A stretch of DNA of 64,000 nt from Fimbriimonadaceae bacterium (GCA_019694835.1 JAIBBE010000001.1:49850-113849); one strand, 5' to 3'; positions 44,663-54,388 are shown, numbered from the stretch's first letter. Made by a program: numbers and translations. The notes: generated by a model from the letters alone, not told the origin.

Positions 44663-46138
44663 ATGCGACGACTTGCCGCCTTGTCCCTTGTTTGTCTTGC
44701 TGCCCTGGGCCACGCTGACCTTACGTTCAACGTGAGCTACCCCAAGGAATCTTTCGAAGGACCATTTTCAGGCAGAGTCGTCGTTTACTTGTCGAAGCGC
44801 TCCAAGAATCCCAAGAGCGGCCCGAACTGGTTTAACCCGGAACCCATGTTCTCGGCAAGCTTCAAGTCGGTTGAACCCGGAAAAGCCATGGTCATTGACG
44901 AGAAGGTAGAGGCCGGATTCCCGGGCAAAATCGCCGACCTCGAGCCCGGCGAGTACAACATCCAGGCGGTTATCGACCGCAATCTCGGCGGTCGCACGGT
45001 CGGCGGCAGTCCGGGGAATCTGTACTCCGAGACCCAGACCGTAACCATCGATCCTAAAAGCACACAAGTCGTGACCCTGATCTGCGATAAGGTCGTCGAG
45101 GAGCCGAAATTCCAGGACACTGACTCGGTGAAAGGCATCCGATTCGAGTCGAAACTGCTCAGCGATTTCTATAAGCGTCCAACGTTCATGAAGGCGGCGG
45201 TGATCCTTCCCGAGGCTTATGGCAAGGAGCCCAATCGCAAGTTCCCGGTTTACTATGAGGTCCCAGGCTTCGGTGGGACATCCCAGTTTCTCAGCGGTTC
45301 GAGTTCGCGTCGTGGCACCCTGCGCAATGAAGAACCGTTCATCGTTGTTCAACTCGACCCAAGCTGCCCGACCGGACACAGCGTCTTCGCCGACAGCGAT
45401 AACAACGGCCCCTGGGGCAAGGCTCTGACCACCGAATTGATCCCCGAGATCGAGAAGCGCTTCCGAACCTACCAGGCACCTTGGGCTAGGTACGTCGGTG
45501 GTCACTCAAGCGGCGGCTGGTCCAGCCTCTGGCTTCAAGTGACCTATCCTGATGTCTTCGGAGGCTGCTGGTCGACCTCGCCCGATCCGGTCGACTTTCG
45601 CGACTTCCAGCGCATCGACATCTACAAGCCGGGCGTGAACATGTTCACGGACGAGGCCGGCCAGCCCAGGCCAATTGCACGGTCGGGTGACACCCCCACG
45701 ATCTTCTACAAGGCGTTCAGCTCGATGGAGCGACCGATTCGAGGAGAGCAACTTGGTTCTTTTGAGGGCGTCTTTAGCCCGAAGGGCCCCGATGGCGAGC
45801 CGGCCAAGCTGTGGGATCGCGACACCGGCGCCATTGATCCCAAGGTCGCCGAGACCTGGAAGCGATACGACATCGGCCTGATTCTCCGGGCCCGCTGGAA
45901 TGAGCTTGCCCCAAAGCTCAAGGGCAAAGTGCACGTCTACATGGGCGAAACCGACACCTTCTATCTTGAAGGGGCTGTCAAACTCCTACAAAAGGATATG
46001 AAAGCGATCGGTGCCGACACCGTGATCGAACTCTTTCCGGGCGATCACGGCAGCGTGATGACGCGCGCGCTCCGCGATAGAATCGACAAGGAAATGGCCG
46101 ACCAGTTCCGACGCGGCAAGGAAGCCAACGGCGGGTGA
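44663..46138 (+). CDS. Secreted esterase (alpha/beta hydrolase, esterase D family)
   Basis: 491 residues from the ATG at 44663 (signal peptide MRRLAALSLVCLAALGHA). A ~130-residue beta domain precedes the hydrolase fold: YYEVPGFGG, then YVGGHSSGGWSS with nucleophile Ser, and GDHGSV near the C-terminus with the catalytic His. Resembles enterochelin esterase/feruloyl-esterase-type enzymes. Possibly acts with the neighbouring deacetylase on acylated polysaccharide (inference). Confidence 0.85.
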   Translation: MRRLAALSLVCLAALGHADLTFNVSYPKESFEGPFSGRVVVYLSKRSKNPKSGPNWFNPEPMFSASFKSVEPGKAMVIDEKVEAGFPGKIADLEPGEYNIQAVIDRNLGGRTVGGSPGNLYSETQTVTIDPKSTQVVTLICDKVVEEPKFQDTDSVKGIRFESKLLSDFYKRPTFMKAAVILPEAYGKEPNRKFPVYYEVPGFGGTSQFLSGSSSRRGTLRNEEPFIVVQLDPSCPTGHSVFADSDNNGPWGKALTTELIPEIEKRFRTYQAPWARYVGGHSSGGWSSLWLQVTYPDVFGGCWSTSPDPVDFRDFQRIDIYKPGVNMFTDEAGQPRPIARSGDTPTIFYKAFSSMERPIRGEQLGSFEGVFSPKGPDGEPAKLWDRDTGAIDPKVAETWKRYDIGLILRARWNELAPKLKGKVHVYMGETDTFYLEGAVKLLQKDMKAIGADTVIELFPGDHGSVMTRALRDRIDKEMADQFRRGKEANGG

Positions 46139-46151
46139 GTTTCATAAAGGG

Positions 46152-47507
46152 ATGCTAACCGACAAGGCGAAACGAGAAGCGGCCGGTCGTCGGCTCACGC
46201 GGTTGCGGCTCTTGCGGCCGATCGTCGAATTCACCCACGCCCAGGCCTCGAGTGGCATCGTCCTGATGTCGTGCGCGGTCATCGCCTTGATCCTGGCGAA
46301 TTCGCCCTGGTCGCACCAATTCCACGCCTTTTGGGAGACCCCTATCGGCGTCTCCCTGGGTGATCAGCGGATCGAACACAGCCTGCACCACTGGATCAAC
46401 GATGGCCTCATGGCCATCTTCTTCCTGCTCGTCGGGCTGGAAATCAAGCGCGAGATTTTGGTGGGTGAGTTAAGTTCGGCTCGGCAGGCCATGTTCCCCA
46501 TCGCAGCCGCGATCGGTGGCATGGTCGTGCCAGCGGGCATCTTCTTGGCGCTCAATTACGGCAAGCCGACGGTTCAGGGTTGGGGCATCCCGATGGCGAC
46601 GGACATCGCCTTCTCACTCGGGGTTCTGGCCCTCCTCGGCTCACGGGCGCCCCTGGCCCTCAAGGTCTTTCTCACCGCGTTTGCGATTGTCGATGACCTC
46701 GGCGCCGTCCTCGTTATCGCGATCTTTTACACGGCTCAAATCAACTTGGCAGCCCTCGCGCTCGCCGGAGCCGCCCTCCTTGTTTTGATGGCGATGAACG
46801 CCTTGGGAGTGCGAAAGCTCTACGTATACGCTCTGGTTGGCCTCGGACTCTGGGCAGCAATGCTGGCATCGGGAATCCACGCGACGCTCGCCGGGGTCCT
46901 TCTGGCGCTGACGATTCCTGCAAGGACCCATCTGGACTCGCGCGAATTCCTGAAGAAGGGCAAGGAGTTGCTCGCCGAGTTCGACGATGCAGGCGAAGTG
47001 GCCCAAGATGTTACGCTGAACGAGCACAGACAGGGGGCGCTTCGCGCCATCGAGAGGGCATGCGAGGAAGTGCAGATGCCACTCCAGCGAATGGAGCACA
47101 GCCTCCATGGCTGGGTGAACCTCTTGATCATGCCGATCTTCGCCCTGGCAAACGCGGGGGTATCGTTCGGGGGACTGGCGCTGAGCCCTGAAGGGCTTGG
47201 ACTAAGCCTCGGCGTCGGCCTGGGGTTGGTGGTGGGCAAGCCAATCGGAATCATGCTGGCGGCATGGGCCAGCGTCAAAGCCGGTTGGGCAGAACTGCCG
47301 CGCGGGATCTCCTGGACCCAAATCCTGGGCGCGGGCGTGCTCGGAGGTATCGGTTTTACGATGTCTCTCTTCATCGGATCGCTCGCATTCAAGGACCCTC
47401 AGATGCTCGATGCGGCCAAAGTCGGCATCTTGGGAGCGTCCTTCGTCGCCGGATTGGTCGGCTATCTGATGCTGAGAAGGGGTCGGTCTCGGGTACTTGA
47501 AGACTAG
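46152..47507 (+). CDS. nhaA: Na+/H+ antiporter NhaA
   Basis: 451 residues, longer than E. coli NhaA (388) because of a cytoplasmic segment around 255-310. Conserved DGLMAIFFLLVGLEIKRE near the N-terminus, MATDIAFSLGVLALLG, and FAIVDDLGAV carrying the ion-binding Asp-Asp pair. About twelve membrane helices. Exchanges cytoplasmic Na+ for external H+, giving pH and sodium homeostasis. Confidence 0.96.
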   Translation: MLTDKAKREAAGRRLTRLRLLRPIVEFTHAQASSGIVLMSCAVIALILANSPWSHQFHAFWETPIGVSLGDQRIEHSLHHWINDGLMAIFFLLVGLEIKREILVGELSSARQAMFPIAAAIGGMVVPAGIFLALNYGKPTVQGWGIPMATDIAFSLGVLALLGSRAPLALKVFLTAFAIVDDLGAVLVIAIFYTAQINLAALALAGAALLVLMAMNALGVRKLYVYALVGLGLWAAMLASGIHATLAGVLLALTIPARTHLDSREFLKKGKELLAEFDDAGEVAQDVTLNEHRQGALRAIERACEEVQMPLQRMEHSLHGWVNLLIMPIFALANAGVSFGGLALSPEGLGLSLGVGLGLVVGKPIGIMLAAWASVKAGWAELPRGISWTQILGAGVLGGIGFTMSLFIGSLAFKDPQMLDAAKVGILGASFVAGLVGYLMLRRGRSRVLED

Positions 47508-47628
47508 ACTGAATAGGTCTTTCGACTAGCTTTTTCGCTCTGGGATCGACTTTTGGCAAAAAAACTGCGTCTAACCTCTTGTCTAGGGTGGCGTCCACTG
47601 GGTCGTCACACGCTGTCAGAGGAGAAAT

Positions 47629-48243
47629 ATGACCCCGTCAAGCCGCATTCTTACCCTTGTGTCGCTCGTTTCAGTCGCGAGCGCTTCGCAGGCCATTACG
47701 TTTTCGAACATCCAGATCACGAGCGCTCCGCTCTCGAACGGCTCCGGATTTAGCACCAACGCGAATTCGATCAGCTTCACGACCCCCAACGCGATCGTCG
47801 GCGACCCCGTCGATCCCCTGCGAGGCGGACTGCTGACCATTTCGTACGATGCCGACAACTTTGGCGTAAACATCGTCGCGAGTCAGGTCGGCGTGAATCT
47901 CGGCGCGGCCATCGCTGGGTCGGGCATGATCCATTTCTCTGAGACCGTCTACGAGATTGACGGCGGCGGAAACATCATTGGCACCCCGCTCGGAACCGTC
48001 AACCACATGTTCGACCAGAACAACAGTTCGAGTTTCAACGCGACGATCAACCTGAGCCGAGGTGTCACGCGGCTTCGGGCCGTCAAGATGTTCGAAATGT
48101 CGGCTCCCGACACCCAGGCTTTAGACCTCGCCGGCGTCGCGATCGTGAACCAGAACCTGCAGGTCGTGCCTGAGCCCGCCACTTTGGCAGCCCTCGGTCT
48201 CGGTGCCGCCGCTCTGATCCGTCGGCGACGAAAGACAGCTTAA
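47629..48243 (+). CDS. PEP-CTERM sorting-domain protein
   Basis: 204 residues, strong GAGGAG before the ATG. Signal peptide, a beta-rich middle and the tail VPEPATLAALGLGAAAL followed by RRRRK. A surface protein for exosortase sorting; no catalytic motif. Confidence 0.9.
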   Translation: MTPSSRILTLVSLVSVASASQAITFSNIQITSAPLSNGSGFSTNANSISFTTPNAIVGDPVDPLRGGLLTISYDADNFGVNIVASQVGVNLGAAIAGSGMIHFSETVYEIDGGGNIIGTPLGTVNHMFDQNNSSSFNATINLSRGVTRLRAVKMFEMSAPDTQALDLAGVAIVNQNLQVVPEPATLAALGLGAAALIRRRRKTA

Positions 48244-48266
48244 CAGTTCGCGCCCTTAGAGTCGAG

Positions 48267-48298
48267 AGGCCCCGGTGTCCTGTGCACCGGGGCCTTTT
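48267..48298 (+). terminator. Rho-independent terminator of the PEP-CTERM gene
   Basis: Perfect 11-bp stem AGGCCCCGGTG / CACCGGGGCCT followed by TTTT, 23 bases after the stop. Confidence 0.9.
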
Positions 48299-48579
48299 CA
48301 TGCCAGGGGAGCCTGGGTTAAGGTCTAGCGCAGCGGCAAGTCAGCGCGTTACTTGCACATCCCGAGTTCTTCCCGAAGGATGGTGATGTGGTTGGCGGGC
48401 CGGGGGCTTCTTCTACCCGATACAGTTCCGATGCCTACTGAAACTCACTGGCCTTGGGACGTCCTGCTGACTCTTCCCGGAAGTGCTTTCCGTCGTTTGT
48501 CTGGTCTGGATGCACATGGGTAATCCTGCGCATGACCCGGGGCGTGACTTCAAAGCACTGATGATGGTAGGCTCGATTG

Positions 48580-49605
48580 ATGGACCGAACACGGGTCATC
48601 GCGATGGCATCGGCGACAGGCGTTGCCCTGGTGGTCGTCGTCGGGATTTACTTCGGTTCGGGGATGTTGTCTCGGTTCGACACGCCGCTCGCGGCCTATG
48701 CGGCGGCGACCGTCTTCGCCGCCTTTGCCATCGCGTACCGCTACTCGATGTGGATTCAGCGGCCGCCGACGTGGCGTTACTTTAAGGCAAGTTGGCGGCT
48801 GTTCTTCCGTCCTCATCGGCTGCTTGCCAATCTCGTCAAGCTGGTCGGGTTGTTTTGGAGCAATATCGTCGCTCAAAGGTTCATTGAGAAGCGGAGCCGC
48901 CAGCGTTGGGCCGCCCACATGTGCCTCGCATGGGGCTGCTTGCTTGCATTTGCCATCACCTTCCCGTTGAGTTGGGGTTGGGTGCAATTCGGGATTGCGG
49001 AGAACGGGCGCGACTATGTGGTTGAGTTCATGGGGATGCGACAGTTTGCTTTCCCGCCCGACAGCGTGATCGCGTTCTTCATGTTCAACGGACTGAACAT
49101 CAGCGCCGTCCTAGTGCTGACAGGGGTTGGTTTGGCCATGCATCGCCGCCTCTTCGATCGCGGAGCGCAGGCCGTCCAGACACTGGGCAACGACCTGATT
49201 CCTTTGTTCTTGCTTTTCTCGGTTTCCGTCACGGGCCTGATGATCACGGCCAGTTACAAGCTCATGGGCGGCGAGAACTTTCAGTTCCTGTCTCTGCTGC
49301 ATGCGTTTACCGTGGTGGTCTTCCTCTTGTGGCTGCCGTTTGGGAAGTTCTTCCATGTCATCCAGCGCCCTGCGCAGTTGGGGGTCGCGTACTACAAGGA
49401 AGAGGGCGCGCGCGGTCCGCAGGCGGTGTGCGCGGTGCGTGGCGAGGCGTATATGAGTCAGATGCACCATGATGACCTTGCAAGTGTGATGAAGGAGATC
49501 GGGATCGACTTCGGGTCGCACCAGGACTTGTCTCCCTTGGAGAAGCGCAAGTTGATCGCCCTGAATCAGGCGGCCCTGATCGAGGGCCAGCCGTTCGTTG
49601 GGTAA
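48580..49605 (+). CDS. NarI-like / cytochrome-b-type respiratory membrane protein
   Basis: 341 residues from the ATG at 48580 (an in-frame TTG lies at 48577). About six membrane helices. His residues placed to bind heme b: RWAAHMCLAWG and LHAFTVVVFLLWLPFGKFFHVIQ, the latter resembling the NarI/DsrM paired-His helix. A cytoplasmic C-tail follows. Its position beside the nitrate reductase cluster suggests it passes quinol electrons to a soluble reductase, but the two units are convergent, so the pairing is inferred. Confidence 0.6.
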   Translation: MDRTRVIAMASATGVALVVVVGIYFGSGMLSRFDTPLAAYAAATVFAAFAIAYRYSMWIQRPPTWRYFKASWRLFFRPHRLLANLVKLVGLFWSNIVAQRFIEKRSRQRWAAHMCLAWGCLLAFAITFPLSWGWVQFGIAENGRDYVVEFMGMRQFAFPPDSVIAFFMFNGLNISAVLVLTGVGLAMHRRLFDRGAQAVQTLGNDLIPLFLLFSVSVTGLMITASYKLMGGENFQFLSLLHAFTVVVFLLWLPFGKFFHVIQRPAQLGVAYYKEEGARGPQAVCAVRGEAYMSQMHHDDLASVMKEIGIDFGSHQDLSPLEKRKLIALNQAALIEGQPFVG

Positions 49606-49610
49606 ACGCC

Positions 49611-49775
49611 TTGAAAGTCTCCGACGTTATTAAGAAAGTCGAAGCGGACGGTTGGAGATTGGTGCGAACGAGTGGTAGCCACCGGCACTTCACGCATCCT
49701 GAGAAGCCAGGAATCGATGCGGAGATGCCCAAGGGAACATTGAGCAACGTGCTCAAACAAGCGGGACTAAAATGA
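49611..49775 (+). CDS. hicA: HicA-type mRNA interferase toxin (TTG start)
   Basis: 54 residues from a TTG at 49611: starts KVSDVIKKVEADGW, then TSGSHRHFTHP with the catalytic His in the GSH motif, EMPKGTLSNVLKQAG at the end. Size and order are those of HicA. The stop overlaps the HicB ATG (ATGA). No ATG, so it is easy to overlook. Confidence 0.87.
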   Translation: MKVSDVIKKVEADGWRLVRTSGSHRHFTHPEKPGIDAEMPKGTLSNVLKQAGLK

Positions 49776-49984
49776 GCCGATACTTAATCGTCATCGAACG
49801 GGAAGGCCAATCTTGGGGGGCATACGCTCCTGATTTGCCGGGTCTCGGAGTCGTCGCGTCAACGCGTGAGGAAGTCGAAAAGTTGGCAGTGGAGGCGGTC
49901 GCCCAGCATGCTGCTCTTCTGAGGGAACTGGGCCAACCGGTTCCCCTGCCCCAGGCGGAAATAGCTTACTTCGGTGTGGCCTAG
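49772..49984 (+). CDS. hicB: HicB-type antitoxin
   Basis: 70 residues, HicB fold: YLIVIEREGQSWGAYAPDLPG, then STREEVEKLAVEAVAQH. The C-terminal DNA-binding domain of longer HicB proteins is absent, so autoregulation would need another factor. Overlaps HicA by four bases; its last bases overlap the convergent gene 49981. Confidence 0.87.
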   Translation: MSRYLIVIEREGQSWGAYAPDLPGLGVVASTREEVEKLAVEAVAQHAALLRELGQPVPLPQAEIAYFGVA

Positions 49985-50202
49985 CTCTCGCGATTGATTC
50001 CTCTCAGCATCCACAAGTTGACGCCAAACAGCGCCAAGCTCGCCGCCCCAGCGGGTAAGGCCATGTCTGCGCGGCCGTTAAGCAACCCTTCAAGGACGCT
50101 GACGAACAGCCACAACTGCAGCAGCACCAAGATCAAGTTGAACAGTAGAAGCGCGACGAAGACCGTCGAGCGCTGCCGCATTTGGGCGTGATTGAGCTTC
50201 AA
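49981..50202 (-). CDS. Small membrane protein at the end of the nitrate reductase operon
   Basis: 73 residues if the TTG at 50202 is used, which overlaps the Rieske stop (TTGA) and follows an AGG-rich stretch. Two hydrophobic segments (STVFVALLLFNLILVLLQLW and ALPAGAASLALFGVNLWML). Unknown function; perhaps a membrane anchor for the Rieske or Fe-S subunits. Confidence 0.6.
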   Translation of the reverse strand: MKLNHAQMRQRSTVFVALLLFNLILVLLQLWLFVSVLEGLLNGRADMALPAGAASLALFGVNLWMLRGINRES

Positions 50203-50693
50203 CTGGCCTCCCCCTTCCGGATTCCGACCGCCCACAACTCGCCGTCTCGATCCTCGATCACGATTTCGGGGAGCGGGTGGGGAGGTGGTCCCTGGAGGAC
50301 CTTGCCGTCCTTGGCCGAGAACGCGCCATTGTGACAGGGGCAGTAGAGTCGGTTCTTATCAGCTTGATAATCCACCGGACACGAGAGGTGGGTGCAGCGG
50401 CGCGAGAAAGCGTTGACCGAACCGTCCGAATGCCGAATCAGGATGCAGATATCCGTCGAGCGCGGATAGGAGAACGCCAGCGAACTTCCGGGCGCGATGG
50501 AGTTTAGGTCCCCGATGCGTTTGGGCTCGAAAGTCCGCTCGTCCCGCTTTAACCGAGCCCATGCCGCCAGCGCCACCGAGCCCACCGCCAAGCCCCCGCT
50601 CGCGACGGTCATGAATTTGAAGAACTCTCGCCGGGAGACGAAGCCGTCGTCCTCCCAGTCAATCGGGAAATCCTCTCTGAGCCGTTCTTCCAT
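50199..50693 (-). CDS. Rieske [2Fe-2S] protein with Tat signal, nitrate reductase operon
   Basis: 164 residues. Twin-arginine N-terminus (SRREFFKFMTVASGGLAVG) and one membrane-spanning segment. Rieske ligands CTHLSC and CPCHNG. Start overlaps the preceding stop (TAATG). Likely transfers electrons between the quinol pool and the operon's Fe-S/molybdenum subunits on the outer face of the membrane, though the reductase itself has no export signal (unresolved). Confidence 0.9.
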   Translation of the reverse strand: MEERLREDFPIDWEDDGFVSRREFFKFMTVASGGLAVGSVALAAWARLKRDERTFEPKRIGDLNSIAPGSSLAFSYPRSTDICILIRHSDGSVNAFSRRCTHLSCPVDYQADKNRLYCPCHNGAFSAKDGKVLQGPPPHPLPEIVIEDRDGELWAVGIRKGEAS

Positions 50694-51292
50694 TAGGCCA
50701 ACCTCGAATTCGTCAGCAAATCGCTCTTGCGTATCGTCGCCCCCGCCTTCACTTCGAGCCGCTTCGAGCCGTGCGGCATCATTAGGTTCACCTTCGTCCG
50801 AATCGTCCGGCCGCCGAAAACGAACTCATTGATCGGCGTTCCATGACGCTGCGCCGCGATCTCCTCGGGGGTGCCGTACATGAGCGCCTGCGACGGGCAA
50901 ACGGTGGCGCACATCGGCTTCTTGCCCACCGACGTGCGGTCGTAGCACATGTCGCACTTTATCATCTGGTCGATCTGCGTGTCGTATTTCGGCACCCCGA
51001 ACGGGCAGGCGTAGACACAGTTCGTGCAACCGATGCAGCGAGGCTTGAGTGAGCTTTGCACGACGCCGTCGGGGGTGCGCTTGATCGCGTCGGCGGGGCA
51101 GACCATCGCGCAGGCAGGCTCCTCGCAGTGCATACAGATGATCGGCGTCGTCTGCACGCTGTCCCCCCGCTCGATCGTCTCCAAATGGATCATCGAGACG
51201 CCCGCATGGGTGTCGCACTCCGCGCACGCGGCGACGCAGGCATTGCATCCAATGCACCGGCTGGGGTCGATGTAGAACTGTCGCTCGCTCAT
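50693..51292 (-). CDS. [4Fe-4S] ferredoxin-type electron-transfer subunit (DmsB/NrfC-like)
   Basis: 199 residues with four Cys clusters: [37 protein letters not shown] and CDMCYDR...CATVCP, the pattern of DmsB/NrfC/PhsB four-cluster subunits. Transfers electrons to or from the molybdenum subunit encoded upstream in the same operon. Confidence 0.92.
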   Translation of the reverse strand: MSERQFYIDPSRCIGCNACVAACAECDTHAGVSMIHLETIERGDSVQTTPIICMHCEEPACAMVCPADAIKRTPDGVVQSSLKPRCIGCTNCVYACPFGVPKYDTQIDQMIKCDMCYDRTSVGKKPMCATVCPSQALMYGTPEEIAAQRHGTPINEFVFGGRTIRTKVNLMMPHGSKRLEVKAGATIRKSDLLTNSRLA

Positions 51293-51618
51293 CGCGGTCG
51301 CACCATGTTCGGCTGCATCTTGGGCTTGCGTTTATGCACGTTGACGTAAGTCAGCGTACCAGCCGTGGCCCAGATTTCGCGTTCGAATCTCTTCGGGATC
51401 GACACGACCGTGCCGGGGGCAAGCGCTTCGGTACCGTCGCCAACACGAACGGTCCCCTGCCCGGCGAGGACGATCATCACGACGTCGACGAGGTCGTTCG
51501 TGTGGGCGGCGACGCCGGTGCCCTCGGGCCAACTCACGACCGTCGCATTCAGGTCTTCGGTCTCGGTACCCCAGAGCGCGCCCTGGCCGGTCGGGTTCGC
51601 GACGAGGAAAGTGGTCAT
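51289..51618 (-). CDS. Cupin-domain protein
   Basis: 109 residues from the ATG at 51618, with GGAGG five bases upstream and ATGA overlap with the hemerythrin stop. Single cupin barrel ([26 protein letters not shown]). The usual metal His residues are sparse. Role in the nitrate operon unknown; perhaps a sensor or small-molecule binder. Confidence 0.78.
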   Translation of the reverse strand: MTTFLVANPTGQGALWGTETEDLNATVVSWPEGTGVAAHTNDLVDVVMIVLAGQGTVRVGDGTEALAPGTVVSIPKRFEREIWATAGTLTYVNVHKRKPKMQPNMVRPR

Positions 51619-52052
51619 GACCACCTCCGGGTCACGAGTGTCTTGCGGCGGGCATCAGTCTCCCATCTCCGGACTTCGAGCACGTTCGCCTCGCGCTCCA
51701 GGTCGGCCAGTTGCTCTTCGGTCGCGTGGGTTTCGAGCCAAGGAAAAAGCACGCGTTCTTCCCAACGGATGTGTTCGTGGAGAGCGCTCCCCAACTCGGC
51801 CATCGATCCCGGGAGGTCATCAAGTTGTTGGGCGATCTGGCGATGCTCGGTGATCAGCCTCTCCAGGAGGGCTGTGTCCAAGAGCGGTCCGAGCAGCCGC
51901 TCTTCCTCGTCGAAGTGGTCTTTGAGTTCGCCCTCCCATGCCGCTCGCGCCGCCTGCTCCGCCCCCTCTCGACCGAGCTGGAGCGATCGCGCGAGGATAA
52001 GACCAATGTTATGGTCGCGGGAGAAGGGCTCAAGGGCTCTGTGGCGTTTCAT
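51615..52052 (-). CDS. Hemerythrin-domain (HHE) protein
   Basis: 145 residues, four-helix hemerythrin-like domain: RDHNIGL, KDHFDEEERLL, TEHRQIA and LHEHIRWEERVLFPWLE give the diiron His/Glu set. Lies five bases after the nitrate reductase gene. May bind O2 or NO, a sensible partner for nitrate/nitrite metabolism (inference). Confidence 0.88.
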   Translation of the reverse strand: MKRHRALEPFSRDHNIGLILARSLQLGREGAEQAARAAWEGELKDHFDEEERLLGPLLDTALLERLITEHRQIAQQLDDLPGSMAELGSALHEHIRWEERVLFPWLETHATEEQLADLEREANVLEVRRWETDARRKTLVTRRWS

Positions 52053-52057
52053 AATAT

Positions 52058-54310
52058 CTATGGCGTTTCCCTCCCAATGCTCGCCGAGATCCGTACAACC
52101 GACTTCTTAAACTCCGGGATCTTGCTCAGCGGGTCAAGGGCGCGGTTGGTCAAGTTATTCGCCGCGCGAGCACCGGGCCAGTGGTAGGGGATGAAGATGG
52201 TGTCGGGGCGAATCGTGGTGACCACCTTGGCCCGAAGCACCACGGACCCGCGGCGGCTTTCCACCTTCATCCACTGCCCGTCCTCGATCCCATGCTGGGC
52301 GGCGAGGGTGGGGTGGATTTCGACGTAGGGTTCCGGGCACAGACTCACGAGGCCACCGATGCGCCGGGTTTGGGTGCCGCTCAGATACTGGGAGACCACG
52401 CGGCCGGTGGTGAGAATGACCGGAAACTCCTCGTCCGGCTCCTCCGCGCTGGGGCGGTAGGGGCTGGGATGGAAGTGGGCCTTGCCGTCTGGTGTGGGAA
52501 ACCTGCGGGAGGGACCCCTCTCCCCCTGCCCCCTCTCCCCGCCATTCATCGGGGCGAGGGGGTTCTGAGTTTCCTCGAACAAGCGCGGGGTGCCGGGGTG
52601 GCCGATTTCTGGGCAGGGCCAGAAGACGCCCTTCTCGTTTTCGATCCGCTCGTACGTGATGCCGTAGTAGTCGGCGGTGCCGCCCTTGCTCGCGACGCGA
52701 AGCTCGTTGAAGATGGCTTCGCTGTCAGTGAAGTGATCGAAGTACTTTCCACGTCCCAGTCGCCGGGCTAGTTCCAAGATGATCGAGGTGTCGGTGCGGG
52801 CGTCGCCGGGCGGGTCGACGGCTTTCCGGATCCTAATCACGCGTCCCTCGGCGCTAGTGCTGGTGCCTTCCTCCTCCTCGTGGAGCGATCCGGCTAGGAC
52901 GATGTCGGCGTGGTGGGCGGTCTCGTTGAGGAAGAAGTCTATGGCGGTGTAATGCTCGAGTTTGCTGAGCGCGTCGCGGGTGAAGTTCGAGTCGGGAAGT
53001 GATACCAGGGGGTTAAAGCAAATCGAAATCAGCGCCTTGATTTCGCCCTCGTGGATCATGTTCATGATCTCCTGGGCGGTGTGGCCCTTGCCCGGCATCT
53101 CGCTCTCCTCGATCCCCCAGACACCGGCAATATAGGCCCGGTGCTGGGGGTTCTCGATGTCGCGGTTGCCGGGGAGCTGGTCGCACTTGTGGCCGTGCTC
53201 ACGCCCGCCTTGTCCATTGCCCTGGCCGGTGATCGTGCCGTATCCGCAGCCGGGCCGGCCCAGCCTGCCGGTGGCGAGGACGAGGTTGATGCAGCCGAGG
53301 ACGTTGTCGACGCCCTTCGTATGGTGCTCAATACCGCGGGCGTGGAGGAGGAACGAAGTCTTCGCGGATCCCCACATGCGGGCGGCTTTCTGGATGTCCT
53401 TGACGTTGACTCCGCTGATTCGGGAGGCTTCTTCGAGGCTTTGGGCGAGTGCGGAGGCCTTCGTCTCTTCCCAGCCGCTCGTGTAGTCCTTGATGAACGC
53501 CTCATCGACGAAACCTTCCTCAATCAGCACTCTAAGAATGCCCGTGAACAAGGCTGAGTCGGTCCCCGGACGAACCGGTAGGTGCAAGTCGCAGGTGCGG
53601 GCAAGGGGTGTCACCCGGGGGTCGACCATGATCAGCTTCGCCCCCCGATCCCGCGCCCGCCAGATGTAGTCGGTGGTAATGGGCGAGCACTCGGCGACAT
53701 TCGTCCCCGCGCAGAGGATCACGTCGGCGAGGACGATGTCGTCCCACGAGTTGGCCGCGCGATCGATTCCGAACGCTTTCTTGTTCCCCGTCCCGGCACT
53801 GACCATGCAGAGTCGACCGTTGTAGTCGAGTTCCTTCGTCCGGAGGGCGACTCGAGCGAACTTTCCCATCAAGTAGGACTTCTCGTTAGTCAGCGAAACA
53901 CCCGACAAGACCGCCACCGCATCCCGACCGTACCTCTCCTGCACCCGCTGGATCTCTCGGACGGTAGTCGAAAACGCCTCCTCCCAGCCGATCTTCTCGA
54001 ATCCCTTGCCCTCAACTCGCTTCATCGGCGCGAGTAAGCGGTCGGGGTGGTTGCCCTGCATGTACCGCTTTACGCCCTTGGGGCACAGCTTCCCCTTGTT
54101 GAACGGGAAATCCTCCCAGGGCTCGAAGCCGATGACCTTGTTGTCCCTCACCTTCAGTTGGATGCCGCACTGCTGCCCACAGAAGCAGCAGTGGGTCTTG
54201 ACCAGCTTATCGGGCTCGCCGCGCCCCTGCCAACCGCCGGGCGGCGTGTCGTTCAGGTGGGGACCGAACTGTTCGATCAACTGCTCAATGGGAATGGGAG
54301 GGCGGGCCAC
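52058..54310 (-). CDS. Molybdopterin nitrate reductase, cytoplasmic (NasC/NarB-like)
   Basis: 750 residues, GTG start at 54310. The [4Fe-4S] site CCFCGQQC (about 41-48) followed by LCPKG, then the molybdopterin-guanine-dinucleotide enzyme fold ([45 protein letters not shown]) and a C-terminal dinucleotide-binding lobe. No Tat signal, so cytoplasmic; length and motifs fit assimilatory nitrate reductases better than NapA. First gene of a six-gene operon and divergent from narK, which supports nitrate as substrate. A repeat-derived insertion (52511-52565) adds about 20 residues. Confidence 0.88.
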   Translation of the reverse strand: MARPPIPIEQLIEQFGPHLNDTPPGGWQGRGEPDKLVKTHCCFCGQQCGIQLKVRDNKVIGFEPWEDFPFNKGKLCPKGVKRYMQGNHPDRLLAPMKRVEGKGFEKIGWEEAFSTTVREIQRVQERYGRDAVAVLSGVSLTNEKSYLMGKFARVALRTKELDYNGRLCMVSAGTGNKKAFGIDRAANSWDDIVLADVILCAGTNVAECSPITTDYIWRARDRGAKLIMVDPRVTPLARTCDLHLPVRPGTDSALFTGILRVLIEEGFVDEAFIKDYTSGWEETKASALAQSLEEASRISGVNVKDIQKAARMWGSAKTSFLLHARGIEHHTKGVDNVLGCINLVLATGRLGRPGCGYGTITGQGNGQGGREHGHKCDQLPGNRDIENPQHRAYIAGVWGIEESEMPGKGHTAQEIMNMIHEGEIKALISICFNPLVSLPDSNFTRDALSKLEHYTAIDFFLNETAHHADIVLAGSLHEEEEGTSTSAEGRVIRIRKAVDPPGDARTDTSIILELARRLGRGKYFDHFTDSEAIFNELRVASKGGTADYYGITYERIENEKGVFWPCPEIGHPGTPRLFEETQNPLAPMNGGERGQGERGPSRRFPTPDGKAHFHPSPYRPSAEEPDEEFPVILTTGRVVSQYLSGTQTRRIGGLVSLCPEPYVEIHPTLAAQHGIEDGQWMKVESRRGSVVLRAKVVTTIRPDTIFIPYHWPGARAANNLTNRALDPLSKIPEFKKSVVRISASIGRETP
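52511..52565. repeat. Palindromic repeat inserted in frame in the nitrate reductase gene
   Basis: GC-rich CCCCTCTCCCC-type repeat (with GGGGCGAGGGGG arm), translated as [21 protein letters not shown] between LFEETQ and [11 protein letters not shown], where close family members join directly. Belongs to the same broad class as the composite repeats at 63741-63994. Confidence 0.65.
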
Positions 54311-54345
54311 ATCTCTAGGATACGCGTTTCTTTGGGCTCGGCAGA

Positions 54346-54361
54346 TATGACCCTAGTCATA
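54346..54361. promoter_or_regulatory. Fnr/Crp-type operator between nitrate reductase and narK
   Basis: Perfect inverted repeat TATGAC-CCTA-GTCATA, same layout as 256-271. Its right edge is 21 bases from GACAAT at 54383-54388 (plus strand). Confidence 0.72.
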
Positions 54362-54382
54362 GCGAGCGGTGGGCCCGACAGT

Positions 54383-54388
54383 GACAAT
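54383..54388 (+). promoter_or_regulatory. Predicted -10 element of narK
   Basis: GACAAT, 21 bases after the operator; the transcript would start near 54395 just ahead of the AGGAG at 54394-54398, so the start site may lie a few bases either way. Confidence 0.55.

Noticed and set aside
52181..52771. 196-codon plus-strand frame inside nitrate reductase
   Set aside because: Shadow of the reductase gene, no start signal or motif.
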